Origin: CAWAND01 sp963783335
GTDB taxonomy: Bacteria; Chloroflexota; Anaerolineae; Anaerolineales; E44-bin32
Assembly (NCBI GenBank): GCA_963783335.1
Contig: CAWAND010000010.1
Location: 806,001-870,000, forward strand
DNA length: 64,000 nt
Reading direction: 5' to 3'
The notes beneath the pieces were generated by a model that worked only from the letters and a program-made list of their open reading frames with translations, made no database searches and was not told the origin of the DNA. This document shows positions 41,876 through 50,775 of the stretch, piece by piece (within the stretch, counting starts at the first letter, position 1; each line of letters begins with the position of its first letter). Position numbers and translations under genes: made by a program.

Positions 41876-43362
41876 GGCCAGAAGTAGCGGACAGTGTAGG
41901 TCACGCTGCGCTCGCCGTTGGCCGGAATCTGGACCCGGAACTCGATGTTGGAGGAGTCGAGCTTGCTGTAGTCGTCAGATGAGCGAAGGATCCGCCAATC
42001 GCTCCAACGGAACAAATGTTCTACGACTCTGACTTCGACCGCCTCGTCCTTGTGGTTGCGCAGCGTGATCTTGTAGGATTCTTCGAGGCTCTTTTCCGTC
42101 GGCCGTGTGAAATCAGTCTGAACGCGCTCGCCCACGATGTCGAAGGCGTCTCCCACGTACAGCCGCAGATGCTCGCCCTTGGGGGTGTGGTCGATCGCAT
42201 CTTCGCCGATCAGCAGCGCCGCCCCATCGATGTCCTCTTTGTAGAGGCGCACCCGGCCCTTGGGCAGATCGGCATCCACATCCTCGGTGTCGAACTCGAC
42301 CATCACCATCACCTTGGGATTTGAGCTGACGCCGTAGCTGGGGTCCGTCTGCGGGTAACCGGCATAGCGGCAGTACCAGGGATTGCTGCGGCATTGGGTG
42401 CCATCGTAGACGAAGAACTTCTCGGCCGGAACCCCCTGTGCGCTGACGAACTGCACCTGCTTGGTCTCATTGTTCTTGACCGTCACAGGGCGAGGCACCT
42501 CATACAGGTGGTATTCGAAGAAGGAACGCTCGTCGATGGCCTTGTCGGCGGCGGCCCGTTCGGCCTGAAGAGCGGCTTCAGGAGCGGACAGTCCTTGGTT
42601 CTGCAGGCGCTGAAGATCGCCCGCCACCAGTTTGAGCAATGCGTCTTTGAAGGTCGCCCCGCTGGTGTTGTTCAAGGTCACCCAGCCGTCGAGGTCGATG
42701 GATGTCTCGTCTGGGTTGAGCAGGACCACATAGTCGGACTGCCAACTGACTCCGCCGGTCAAGTACGTGAGCTCGAAGGCCTCTTGGCCACTTCGATCGG
42801 AATTCAGCTGCCAGGCAAGCGTGGGCTTGCTGATCAGGCCTTCTGGAAGGTCCGGAAACGAGAATCCCTGAATGGCGCTAGATGAGATCACGTTCACCTG
42901 CCCAGAGGAATCCTGCAGGATGAGAGAATCTCTGCCCGACAGGAGCTTGCCGCGCGTCGTTTGCCCGTCCTGAGTAACCACGGTGATGGTCTGTCCGAGA
43001 TACTTCTGCAGCAGGGCGGTGGCCCCCACCAAGTCGTACTGGAAGTTTTGTTCGAGGATTCCTACCTGCAAGGGATGATCAAGAGCCTTGAAGAGGACGC
43101 TGGTCGGATCCATGGAAGCGGCCACATCGTCGAACGCGATTTCGTTCAACCCGGTGGTCAGCGCGAACTGGCGCCGGTCGCGGACGAGCGCGCTGCCCTG
43201 ATTGTAGATCGTCAAGGCCACGCCGTGGCCGGCGGCTTCGGCCGTGGTGGGCGGCCGGGTGCTGGTGGCCAGGGGTCCCGTGGTGATCCAGCCACAAGCG
43301 AGCAAGGTGCCGGCCATCACGGCGGCCAGCGGGAGCAATCTGTGCCAAAGGTGGGGTCTCAT
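41872..43362 (-). CDS. DUF4139 domain lipoprotein
   Basis: About 496 residues from the ATG at 43362, which has AGGAGG upstream. A signal region LLPLAAVMAGTLLACG gives a lipobox Cys near residue 22. The sequence then follows the DUF4139 family: VALTIYNQGSALVRDRRQFALTTGLNEIAFDDVAASMDPTSV, TYLTGGVSWQSDYVVLLN and a C-terminal domain with MVMVEFDTEDVDADLPKGRVRLYKEDIDG and VRVVEHLFRWSDWRIL. Family members are secreted or envelope proteins of unknown biochemical role. Overlaps the small lipoprotein gene by 4 bp. Confidence 0.85.
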   Translation of the reverse strand: MRPHLWHRLLPLAAVMAGTLLACGWITTGPLATSTRPPTTAEAAGHGVALTIYNQGSALVRDRRQFALTTGLNEIAFDDVAASMDPTSVLFKALDHPLQVGILEQNFQYDLVGATALLQKYLGQTITVVTQDGQTTRGKLLSGRDSLILQDSSGQVNVISSSAIQGFSFPDLPEGLISKPTLAWQLNSDRSGQEAFELTYLTGGVSWQSDYVVLLNPDETSIDLDGWVTLNNTSGATFKDALLKLVAGDLQRLQNQGLSAPEAALQAERAAADKAIDERSFFEYHLYEVPRPVTVKNNETKQVQFVSAQGVPAEKFFVYDGTQCRSNPWYCRYAGYPQTDPSYGVSSNPKVMVMVEFDTEDVDADLPKGRVRLYKEDIDGAALLIGEDAIDHTPKGEHLRLYVGDAFDIVGERVQTDFTRPTEKSLEESYKITLRNHKDEAVEVRVVEHLFRWSDWRILRSSDDYSKLDSSNIEFRVQIPANGERSVTYTVRYFWP

Positions 43363-43457
43363 CAGGGCCTCCTTGGTCCTGTCGGGACTGTCAATCTTCA
43401 GACGCCGTCCGTGAGCGTTCGGTTCCCGGGTTGAGGCTGTGATCGACGGCGTTGATA

Positions 43458-43463
43458 TATAAT
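43458..43463 (+). promoter_or_regulatory. -10 element of SUOX-like gene
   Basis: TATAAT with predicted +1 near 43470, leaving a 22-nt leader with GGAGGTGG before the TTG start. The best -35 (TTGAGG, 43431) is 21 bp upstream, longer than ideal. Confidence 0.45.
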
Positions 43464-43491
43464 CGGGTGGCGTACGCTGTGGAGGTGGAAT

Positions 43492-44142
43492 TTGTCTCTT
43501 AGAGGGATTGTGGGTCGTCGCGAGCGGGAAAAGCAGCTCAAGGAGGCGGGACGTCTCCCGCCCGGGCAATCGTTAACCGAGAAGTTTCCGGTGCTGCATT
43601 ACGGACCCATTCCGGGATTCGATCCTCAAACCTGGACACTCCGGTTTTGGGGCGAGGTCGAGAGCGAGCGCAATCTGTCGTGGGACGATTTCCAAGCGCT
43701 CCCGCGGACCAAGGTCCAGATGGATATCCATTGCGTCACGCGTTGGAGCAAGTTCGAAACGCTGTGGGAGGGGGTTACGCTGCGGACCCTGATCGACGAG
43801 GGGCTGCTCGTCCTCAAGCCGGGTGCTGAACACGTCATGCAGCACTGCGAATACAATTTCACCGTCAATGTCCCCCTCGAAATCGCCTTGGCCGACAATT
43901 TCCTCTTGGCGACCCATTTCGACGGCCAGCCGCTGACGCCCGATCACGGCTACCCACTGCGGGGGGTTGTGGGAGCTATCCAGGGGCGGGAAGATCTCAA
44001 GACACCCTATCTGTGGAAGGGCGGCAAGTGGCTCCGAGGGCTGGAATTCATGCGTGAGGACAGGTTGGGGTTCTGGGAACAGGCCGGATACCACAACGAA
44101 GCCGATGTGTGGAAGGAGCAGCGCCTCGCACACGGTTGGTGA
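43492..44142 (+). CDS. sulfite oxidase-like molybdopterin oxidoreductase
   Basis: 216 residues, the molybdopterin-binding domain of the SUOX fold without signal peptide or dimerisation domain. LHYGPIPGFDPQTWTLRFWGEV and MDIHCVTRWSKFETLWEGVTL contain the conserved Cys in the IHCVTRW context that ligates molybdenum. HCEYNFTVNVPLEIALADNFLLATHFDGQPLTPDHGYPLRGVV continues the family pattern. Related short proteins occur in many bacteria. The physiological substrate is unknown. TTG start with GGAGGTGG upstream. Confidence 0.85.
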   Translation: MSLRGIVGRREREKQLKEAGRLPPGQSLTEKFPVLHYGPIPGFDPQTWTLRFWGEVESERNLSWDDFQALPRTKVQMDIHCVTRWSKFETLWEGVTLRTLIDEGLLVLKPGAEHVMQHCEYNFTVNVPLEIALADNFLLATHFDGQPLTPDHGYPLRGVVGAIQGREDLKTPYLWKGGKWLRGLEFMREDRLGFWEQAGYHNEADVWKEQRLAHGW

Positions 44143-44169
44143 CTTTATCTGCCGCGAATTGAAGGGGTC

Positions 44170-44871
44170 ATGACCAAGGACAGCGAGTTCGCCAGGGCTC
44201 GCGAGCACATGGTTCACACACAGCTTGAGCTGCGCGACATACGCAATCCCCGCGTCTTGGCTGCCATGCGCAAGATCCCGCGGCATGAATTCGTCCCCGA
44301 AGAGTCACGCAAGCACGCCTATGCGGATGCACCGCTTCCGATTGGGGATTCCCAAACCATCTCACAGCCCTACATTGTGGCTTTGATGACCCAGCTTCTG
44401 GAGCTTGAGCCAACGGACACGGTGCTGGAAATCGGCACCGGTTCCGGATACCAGGCTGCCATATTGGCCGAGCTGACCAAGCAAGTCTATTCGCTGGAGC
44501 GTTTGAGTCCACTTGCGCAACGGGCACGGGGCGTACTCAACAGCCTGGGGTACACGAACGTGGTGGTCCTCGAGCGAGACGGTTCGCTCGGTCTACCAGA
44601 GCATGCACCGTATGACGCGATCGTCGTCACCGCTGCCGCGCCGAAGGCGCCCCAGGCCCTCAAGGACCAACTGGCCGAATCCGGGCGCCTGGTCGTCCCG
44701 GTGGGTGGGCGGGAAGGCCAAATGTTGGAGCGGTGGACCCGAGATGGCGGACGAGTGGCTGTGGAAGAGATGGTGCCGGTGGCTTTCGTGCCCCTGGTGG
44801 GGGTTCAGGGATGGGAAGAACCGTACTCCCCGAGGCCGTCCCGTCGGCGGAAGTGGTTCGGACGAGGCTAG
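44170..44871 (+). CDS. pcm: protein-L-isoaspartate O-methyltransferase
   Basis: 233 residues. PRHEFVPEESRKHAYADAPLPIGDSQTISQPYIVALMTQLLEL contains the Pcm substrate motif with ISQP, and VLEIGTGSGYQAAILAEL is the SAM-binding motif. VYSLERL and DAIVVTAAAPKAPQALKDQL complete the pattern. It repairs isoaspartyl residues in aged proteins. The gene follows the SUOX-like gene by 27 bp on the same strand. A basic C-terminal tail (SRRRKWFGR) is unusual but short. Confidence 0.92.
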   Translation: MTKDSEFARAREHMVHTQLELRDIRNPRVLAAMRKIPRHEFVPEESRKHAYADAPLPIGDSQTISQPYIVALMTQLLELEPTDTVLEIGTGSGYQAAILAELTKQVYSLERLSPLAQRARGVLNSLGYTNVVVLERDGSLGLPEHAPYDAIVVTAAAPKAPQALKDQLAESGRLVVPVGGREGQMLERWTRDGGRVAVEEMVPVAFVPLVGVQGWEEPYSPRPSRRRKWFGRG

Positions 44872-44940
44872 CGGGAGCCGTCCGCTTTTTCACCAAGCTC
44901 AACTCAGTTGTGAACTCAACGCCAATCGATGATGGCGCGC

Positions 44941-47271
44941 TCAGTCGGGAGAGGCTGGATCGGCGAGGTAGGCCATTGCCGAATCGGCTTCCCCATCCAT
45001 GACCAACTCAAGATATGACCCTCCAGCGGCTGCAGGGATATCGATCAACTGCAGCACATCTCGCCATGCCGAGGCACCTGGCACGAGCTCCTCCAAGACG
45101 CTGGGAGAGTCCTCGAAAAAGGCGCGACGGAAGTGGGTGGCAGGATCCTCGACGGCGATGGCCAGCGGGAAGATGCGGGCTTCGACCAGATCCTGGAAAA
45201 AGTGCGTCCCATAGGAAGGCTCCGGCGTGTCCGAGCCATCAAAGACCTCGATGAGGGCACGCGCATTGTAGATATCGGCGTAGCTTACCGGTATGCCGAT
45301 ATCGGGATTTGCGCTCCCCCATCGCCCCGGGCCCATGAGAATGAAGGACTGGCCTTCCAGGTGGCGGTTGATCTCACCGATGGCCTGGGCCATGCGGAGC
45401 CGCTGGGCTTGGTCGAGCTCTTGACAAGCGCTCGGCCTGGCGTAGACCACGTAGCGAATATTGGGAACGCGTCCTTCGGGGACAATGCGCTGGACCAAGA
45501 ACAACTGCCGCTCAACGGGAATGTTCTTGGGGAGCTGAACCCGCTCATCCTCCAATCGGCTTTGCGGTCGGCACTGAAGCAGGCATATCTCAAGGTTGTG
45601 ACCCTCCTGGCCTTCCCCGGCATGGATCAGCAGAGCGAATTCGGTATCGACCGGATTCTGGTAGGCGGTCTCGAGGGTCGAGAGCATACGGCGCATCAAA
45701 GACGGAAAAGCGGTGCGGCGAAGCAATTCCTGGAATGTAATCACGGTCTTCGTCGAGTCCAGATTTAGCGGCCGGCTCGCCAGCGACTGCAGCCCGTCGT
45801 CCTGGTAGACCTGGGCGATCAACGGCAGGCTCGGCGTGCTTGGAGCCACGACGGAGGCTACGGGCAGCGTCTGATACTGGTTGCCCTCGATGTCGATCAA
45901 ATCGACGAAGTGCTGTGAATAACGGCGGATTTCATCTGCCTCGGACTCCGGTCGCAGCTCCGGATGGCTGAGCGCCACCAGCCGCGGATAATCCCCGCCG
46001 ACGGGTTCAACGGCCCGGGTGCCTAGCCCCCACACCAGACGCAGGAATCCGGATGAACGGTCGATGCGAGGGCTCCAGCGGAATTGGTTGCGCGAAAATG
46101 CAACCCCAGCCGCATCCGGCAGAAAGTAGCGCCCCATGCGCTGACCCTGCACGACCTGTATCAGGATCGCCATGCGCTCATCGTAGTCAATCAGCCCCAT
46201 GCGTTGGCGGTAGAAGAGCGCCCCCGGGCTGTAAACGCTGCCATAGACAGATGCGATTGCCTCTAGGAGCGCCTTGAGGTTCTGCTCATCGCTCCCCTGA
46301 TTGGGCAGGAAGTAGCTCTCGTACTTGCCGGCGAAGGACGTTCCGAAGGAATCTTCCAGCAGGCTTGAAGAGCGGACGATGAGAGGGTTCGGGCCGGCTT
46401 CATTCAGCACCTCGGTCAAGCCGTCCACGATTTCGTCTGGGAAGTTCCCTTGCATGAAGGCCTGGCGAATGGCTGGATAGGCTTCGCGTATCTCATCCCC
46501 TTCACGGTATTTCTGATTGGCGTACCCTAACAGGCCGTTCAACTGCGTGAACTGGTAGAAGACATCCGCGCCAATGAACCAGGAAGGCGGAACCTTCAGA
46601 TGATTGAGGAAGTCGGGGCCGGCGGACTTCTTTAGTACTGCCTCGGCCAGTATGATGCCGGCCGCCTTTCCCCCGATCTTCCCACGCCCCAACCGGCGGG
46701 ATCTCACACGTTTGAGGTCGGCTATGTCGAGCCAATCCTTGGCGATGCCCAGGTACTTGAGATGGTCGCTGATCATGGCCTTGATAAGGACCACTTTGAT
46801 TTCACGCAAATCATGCATCACGTGGGGACGCTCTTCGCTGGGAAGCGCTTCATACGCTTCCCCCTGCGCGAAGAGCATGTCCCATGGGGCCAACTCCGGG
46901 TGGAATGTCAGGACGACTTCGTGAGAGGGGATTCGATCCTCCAGAACGCCGCGTAGAATGCGTTCAAAATCCTCGTGAGGCAGGTTATAGGCGAAGTAGA
47001 AGTCGGTCAGATTGTCGCGAACGATCTCCTGGCGCCTGGCCCACACGTCGGGGGGCTCCTCCCCAAGAGGGTCAATGAGTCCCTCCCGCCGCTGAGACTG
47101 GATGGCCTTTTCCCGGACCTCGGCCTCAAAATCGTGGCGGCTGATAACCCCTCGATCGAACAATTCGCGGCGCATGTGCTCGCGTATACGCCCGGCCAGG
47201 ATGGGGTATTGGCTGAGTTCGAGATAAAGGGTCAGGACTTTGGGGAAGGATGTACTGTCAAACGAGCTCAC
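44941..47271 (-). CDS. orphan PEP/pyruvate-binding domain protein
   Basis: 776 residues. The C-terminal two thirds resemble the ATP-grasp (PPDK N-terminal) domain of PEP synthase: GRGKIGGKAAGIILAEAVLKK near residue 200, PPSWFIGADVFYQFTQLNGL, PLIVRSSSLLEDSFGTSFAGKYESYFLPN, and LVWGLGTRAVEPVGGDYPRLVAL. The swivelling phosphohistidine domain and PEP-binding domain of PEP synthase are absent, so it cannot be a normal PEP synthase. The N-terminal 190 residues are helical and unfamiliar. A regulatory or nucleotide-binding role is an inference. Confidence 0.78.
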   Translation of the reverse strand: MSSFDSTSFPKVLTLYLELSQYPILAGRIREHMRRELFDRGVISRHDFEAEVREKAIQSQRREGLIDPLGEEPPDVWARRQEIVRDNLTDFYFAYNLPHEDFERILRGVLEDRIPSHEVVLTFHPELAPWDMLFAQGEAYEALPSEERPHVMHDLREIKVVLIKAMISDHLKYLGIAKDWLDIADLKRVRSRRLGRGKIGGKAAGIILAEAVLKKSAGPDFLNHLKVPPSWFIGADVFYQFTQLNGLLGYANQKYREGDEIREAYPAIRQAFMQGNFPDEIVDGLTEVLNEAGPNPLIVRSSSLLEDSFGTSFAGKYESYFLPNQGSDEQNLKALLEAIASVYGSVYSPGALFYRQRMGLIDYDERMAILIQVVQGQRMGRYFLPDAAGVAFSRNQFRWSPRIDRSSGFLRLVWGLGTRAVEPVGGDYPRLVALSHPELRPESEADEIRRYSQHFVDLIDIEGNQYQTLPVASVVAPSTPSLPLIAQVYQDDGLQSLASRPLNLDSTKTVITFQELLRRTAFPSLMRRMLSTLETAYQNPVDTEFALLIHAGEGQEGHNLEICLLQCRPQSRLEDERVQLPKNIPVERQLFLVQRIVPEGRVPNIRYVVYARPSACQELDQAQRLRMAQAIGEINRHLEGQSFILMGPGRWGSANPDIGIPVSYADIYNARALIEVFDGSDTPEPSYGTHFFQDLVEARIFPLAIAVEDPATHFRRAFFEDSPSVLEELVPGASAWRDVLQLIDIPAAAGGSYLELVMDGEADSAMAYLADPASPD

Positions 47272-47403
47272 TGTTGACCTCGTCCTGCAGGCTGGCGTAC
47301 GACAGGCGCCGATCTTTGGGAAGGGTATCAGGTCCCGGTGGCCAGGGACACCAACGCGCTAACAGGGCTACGAGAATCTGACAGCCGTTACAGGATGCGG
47401 AGC

Positions 47404-48534
47404 CTAGCGGCCGAGGTGCATCGGCATGATGACATGCAGAAAATCGTCCCGCCCGACGCTGCGGATGACTCCGGGGGCATTGGCGTTGCTGGTTTCCAGC
47501 GCCACATTGGGGGTCTCGACGACACTCAGGACGTCGATCAAGAAGCGTACGTTGAAGGCGATCTCGGCCGGCTCCCCTTCGATCGTGGCATCCACCACGG
47601 TTTCATTTGAGCCTGTTTCGGCCGCAGTGGCCGAAATCTCAAGCGTGCCAGGCTCGAGTTCGCTGCCCGGTGTAATCACCAGTCGGGCGGAGTGGGCGGC
47701 CTCGCGCGCAAAAATGTCGGCCGCCTTGCAGGCTTTCAGGAAGCTGCTGGTGGGTAGTACTGTCCGGGTCTGATACCCATTGGGGATAATGCCTTTGACG
47801 TCGGGGTAGGTGCCTTCGATGAGCTGAGACACTAACTCGACGTTTTCGGTGCGGAAGATGACCTGGCCCCGGTTGGGGGGGAGGCTCAATGTGACGGTAT
47901 CATCATCGCCCACCGTGCGTGCGAGCTCCGATAGGGCCCGGCTGGGGATGATGGCCCGCAGCGGTCCGACACCGGGCGATGGCAAGTGCGACGAGCGCAC
48001 GGAGAGCCGGAACCCGTCGGCGGCCGCCATGGAAAGCTCGCCGTCGTTTACCTCACACAACACACCTGTCAGCACGGGGCGGGCATCGTCGCTGGAGGCG
48101 GCAAAGACGACCTGGCTGATCATCTCGCGCAAATCGGACACATCCAGCGTCAAATCGCCCTCGAGATCCGCCGGCGGAAGCGGAGGGAACTCCTGGGCAT
48201 CGATGCATTTCAACTCGTTGTTGAAAGTCTTCGAACGCACGCTCAGGGTCTGCGTGCGGACCGCCAACTCCATGTCGACCCGATCGTTGGGGAGCGTATT
48301 GACCAGATCGACGAAGGTGCGGGCGGGTACTGTAGTCGACCCGTCCTCTTCCACCTTGCCTCCGATCCAGCAGGTAATCCCCAGCTCAAGATTGGTGGCC
48401 GACAGGCGTAAACGCCCGTTGTCGGTGGCCAACAGGATGTTGCCCAGAACGGGCAACGTGCTGCGCGGGGCGACCGCCCGGGCGACGGTGTTCAGACCGC
48501 GAGCCAGGTTTTCTTGCAGGCAGGAGACCTTCAT
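47404..48534 (-). CDS. dnaN: DNA polymerase III beta subunit (sliding clamp)
   Basis: 376 residues in three clamp domains. KVSCLQENLARGLNTVARAVAPRSTLPVLGNILLATDNGRLRLSATNLELG is the typical N-terminus, DARPVLTGVLCEVNDGELSMAAADGFRLSVRS marks domain 2, and VIRSVGRDDFLHVIMPMHL the end of domain 3. The clamp tethers DNA polymerase to DNA. dnaA is not adjacent, unlike the common dnaA-dnaN order. A divergent histidine kinase shares the upstream region, where TATACT (48579-48584, minus) is a possible -10. Confidence 0.95.
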   Translation of the reverse strand: MKVSCLQENLARGLNTVARAVAPRSTLPVLGNILLATDNGRLRLSATNLELGITCWIGGKVEEDGSTTVPARTFVDLVNTLPNDRVDMELAVRTQTLSVRSKTFNNELKCIDAQEFPPLPPADLEGDLTLDVSDLREMISQVVFAASSDDARPVLTGVLCEVNDGELSMAAADGFRLSVRSSHLPSPGVGPLRAIIPSRALSELARTVGDDDTVTLSLPPNRGQVIFRTENVELVSQLIEGTYPDVKGIIPNGYQTRTVLPTSSFLKACKAADIFAREAAHSARLVITPGSELEPGTLEISATAAETGSNETVVDATIEGEPAEIAFNVRFLIDVLSVVETPNVALETSNANAPGVIRSVGRDDFLHVIMPMHLGR

Positions 48535-48617
48535 CGTTGGCGAGTCCTTCGAAGGGGCTTAGAGTGTGCTTGCCGGTGAAGTATACAACGAAAGGGAACC
48601 CCTAAGCAACGCTCGGA

Positions 48618-48646
48618 TGGACAACTTGGGGGGCTTGGCATACACT
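48618..48646 (+). promoter_or_regulatory. promoter of histidine kinase gene, leaderless prediction
   Basis: TGGACA (48618-48623), 17-bp spacer and TACACT (48641-48646). Counting seven bases after the -10 gives +1 at 48653, which is exactly the A of the ATG chosen for the kinase. Confidence 0.5.
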
Positions 48647-48652
48647 ACACGC

Positions 48653-49939
48653 ATGCTGGGCCAGACCGCCACTTCCGACGGTAACGACCTGCGCCAGATG
48701 GTGTTGCGTCTGGCACGCTTGGTCGAGATAAGCGTCACCCTCAACTCAACCCTCGAGCTTGACCCGTTGCTTCAGTTCATCATTGATTCTGCCGCCGAAC
48801 TGCTGGGCTCGGAGGCGGCCTCGATTCTGCTCATCGATGAAAAGAGCAAGGATCTACGGTTTGCCGCCGCCACGGGAGCCGACCCGGCTGAACTGGCCAA
48901 GATTCCGGTTCCGATGGACAGTTCCATCGCCGGGACCATCGTGCGTGATGACCGCCCCTTGATCATCAATGAGGTCGCCGCGGACCCGCGTCATTTCCGC
49001 GAAGTCGGCGAACGGGTCCAGTTGCAAATCAAGTCGCTGGTGGGCGTTCCGATGCGCATCCAGGAGGAAGTGATCGGTGTCCTGGAGGCCGTCAACAAGC
49101 GCCAGGGGGACTTCGGAGAGAGCGATCTGCAGACGTTGTCGATTGTGGCCTCTCAGGCTGCCGTGGCGATCAACAACGCCCGGCTGCTAGATGCGCTTCA
49201 GCGTGCCTACGATGAACTGGGAAAACTGGATCGACTAAAAAGCGAGTTCATCTCGATCGCTTCACACGAGCTGCGCACGCCGTTGGCCCTGATCCTGGGC
49301 TACGCTACGATCTTGCAGGAGGATGCCGGTGAGACGGCCGCCGAGCACGTCAACGCGGTCTTTAATTCAGCCATGCGCATGCGATCGCTGATCGAGGACA
49401 TGACCAATTTGAACCTGCTGCGAGTGGGTTCGACGGAGATGAACTTTGAACGCCAGCCCCTCCAATCGGTTGTACGGGCGGCCTCGGAAGAGGTGCGAGA
49501 CACGATTCAGGCGAAAGGGCAGGAGCTGGAAGTCGCCCTTTGGGACAAGACACTGGAAGCCAGGGTTGATGGGCCGAAAGTAGCCATGGCTCTGACCAAT
49601 CTCCTGAACAACGCCATGCGCTTCACGCCATCCGCAGGCCACATTTGGCTCAGCCTGAAACCGCATGGGGATGAAGCCTGGTTTCAGGTTCGTGACAATG
49701 GGATAGGTATCCCCGAAGATGAACTGGAGCGCATCTTCCAGGCCTTCTATCAGGTTGAAGATCACTTGCGGCGCCGTCATGAAGGGATGGGGTTGGGCCT
49801 GGCCATCGTCCGCGGCGTGGCGCAAGCTCACCAGGGGCGAGCCTGGGCCGAAAGCGACGGTGAAGGCCAAGGCGCGACCTTCACCATTGCCCTTCCTCTG
49901 CAGGCGAAGCCGGCCGTAACACCGCCCTTCGTTGAGTGA
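48653..49939 (+). CDS. GAF-domain sensor histidine kinase
   Basis: About 428 residues, no membrane helices, so probably cytosolic. The GAF domain covers residues 30-175 (LDPLLQFIIDSAAELLGSEAASILLIDEKSKDLRF, VGVPMRIQEEVIGVLEAVNK). The H-box FISIASHELRTPLALILGYA carries the phosphorylated His, and the ATPase part has LTNLLNNAMRFTP (N-box), RDNGIGIPEDELERIFQAF and GMGLGLAIVRGVAQAH. No response regulator is encoded next to it. ATGs at 48617 and further upstream exist, but a promoter match places +1 at 48653. Confidence 0.85.
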   Translation: MLGQTATSDGNDLRQMVLRLARLVEISVTLNSTLELDPLLQFIIDSAAELLGSEAASILLIDEKSKDLRFAAATGADPAELAKIPVPMDSSIAGTIVRDDRPLIINEVAADPRHFREVGERVQLQIKSLVGVPMRIQEEVIGVLEAVNKRQGDFGESDLQTLSIVASQAAVAINNARLLDALQRAYDELGKLDRLKSEFISIASHELRTPLALILGYATILQEDAGETAAEHVNAVFNSAMRMRSLIEDMTNLNLLRVGSTEMNFERQPLQSVVRAASEEVRDTIQAKGQELEVALWDKTLEARVDGPKVAMALTNLLNNAMRFTPSAGHIWLSLKPHGDEAWFQVRDNGIGIPEDELERIFQAFYQVEDHLRRRHEGMGLGLAIVRGVAQAHQGRAWAESDGEGQGATFTIALPLQAKPAVTPPFVE

Positions 49940-49956
49940 CCGCCCCTTGAGGCGAT

Positions 49957-50646
49957 CTACGCCGGCAGGCTGAAACTCTCTCCGGGCTGGAGCACATGCG
50001 GCTCGGCCTGCGTTTCGCTCTTAACTCGAGCTGCCCAGTCCTGAGCATCCTGAGCAATCAGATCCCAGGTGTCATAGTGCACCGGGATAACATGCTTGGG
50101 CTGAATGAGCTTGACAGCTCGCAACGCGTCATCCGGGCCCATGGTGAAATTGTCCCCGATGGGCAGCACCGCCAGATCGATGCCTTCCTCACCAATCAAA
50201 CGCATGTCGCCGAAAAGACCCGTATCACAGGCAAAATAGACCTTCTCGCCGGCGTTGGTCGTCAGCAGGAAACCGGCCGGGTTGCCGCCATAGGAACCAT
50301 CCGGAAGCGCCGACCCGTGAAGGGCCAGAGTCAGCTTGAGATAGCCGAAGGGGTGCTTGTGCCCGCCGCCCAAATGCTGGGGATGGGCTTCTACACCCTG
50401 TCCATCGAACCAGTTGGCGATTTCGAAGTTGCTGATGACTTGGGCGCCGCTGCGCTTGGCGATGGCGACGGCATCGCCCACGTGGTCCCCATGGCCATGG
50501 GAAATGAGGATGAAGTCCGGCTCCAAGCTGTCGGGGCTGACGTCGGTTGAGGGGTTGTCGGTCAGATACGGATCAATCAGGAGTGTCTTGCCCCCGGTTT
50601 CGACTTGAAACGCGGCATGCCCAAACCAGGTCATCTTGAATGCCAT
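49957..50646 (-). CDS. metal-dependent hydrolase, UPF0173 (metallo-beta-lactamase fold)
   Basis: 229 residues. The N-terminal KMTWFGHAAFQVETGGKTLLIDPYLTDNP and the metal site ILISHGHGDHVGDA (HxHxDH) are those of the UPF0173 branch of the metallo-beta-lactamase fold. YFACDTGLFGDM and PVHYDTWD provide the later ligands. Two metals and a hydrolase activity are expected, but the substrate is unknown. The start at 50646 (MAFKMTW) is chosen because conserved sequence begins there, although the frame extends 108 bp further, including a TGTGA-N6-TCACA palindrome. Confidence 0.88.
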   Translation of the reverse strand: MAFKMTWFGHAAFQVETGGKTLLIDPYLTDNPSTDVSPDSLEPDFILISHGHGDHVGDAVAIAKRSGAQVISNFEIANWFDGQGVEAHPQHLGGGHKHPFGYLKLTLALHGSALPDGSYGGNPAGFLLTTNAGEKVYFACDTGLFGDMRLIGEEGIDLAVLPIGDNFTMGPDDALRAVKLIQPKHVIPVHYDTWDLIAQDAQDWAARVKSETQAEPHVLQPGESFSLPA

Positions 50647-50739
50647 GTTCTTTCCCTTCCTCTTGTGCGATCTGTCTGCTGCCCTCAAGATGAGTATAAC
50701 GGGAGCGGAAAATGGGCCGAAGCTGAGTGGCCCAGTGCT

Positions 50740-50755
50740 TGTGATGAATTTCACA
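50740..50755. repeat. TGTGA-N6-TCACA palindrome, copy 7
   Basis: Perfect inverted repeat TGTGA-TGAATT-TCACA, preceded by T and followed by AA. It lies 20 bp after the stop of the upstream membrane-protein gene and 94 bp before the metallo-hydrolase start. Confidence 0.7.
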
Positions 50756-50775
50756 AAAGGAGGTGCGCCGGTAAC

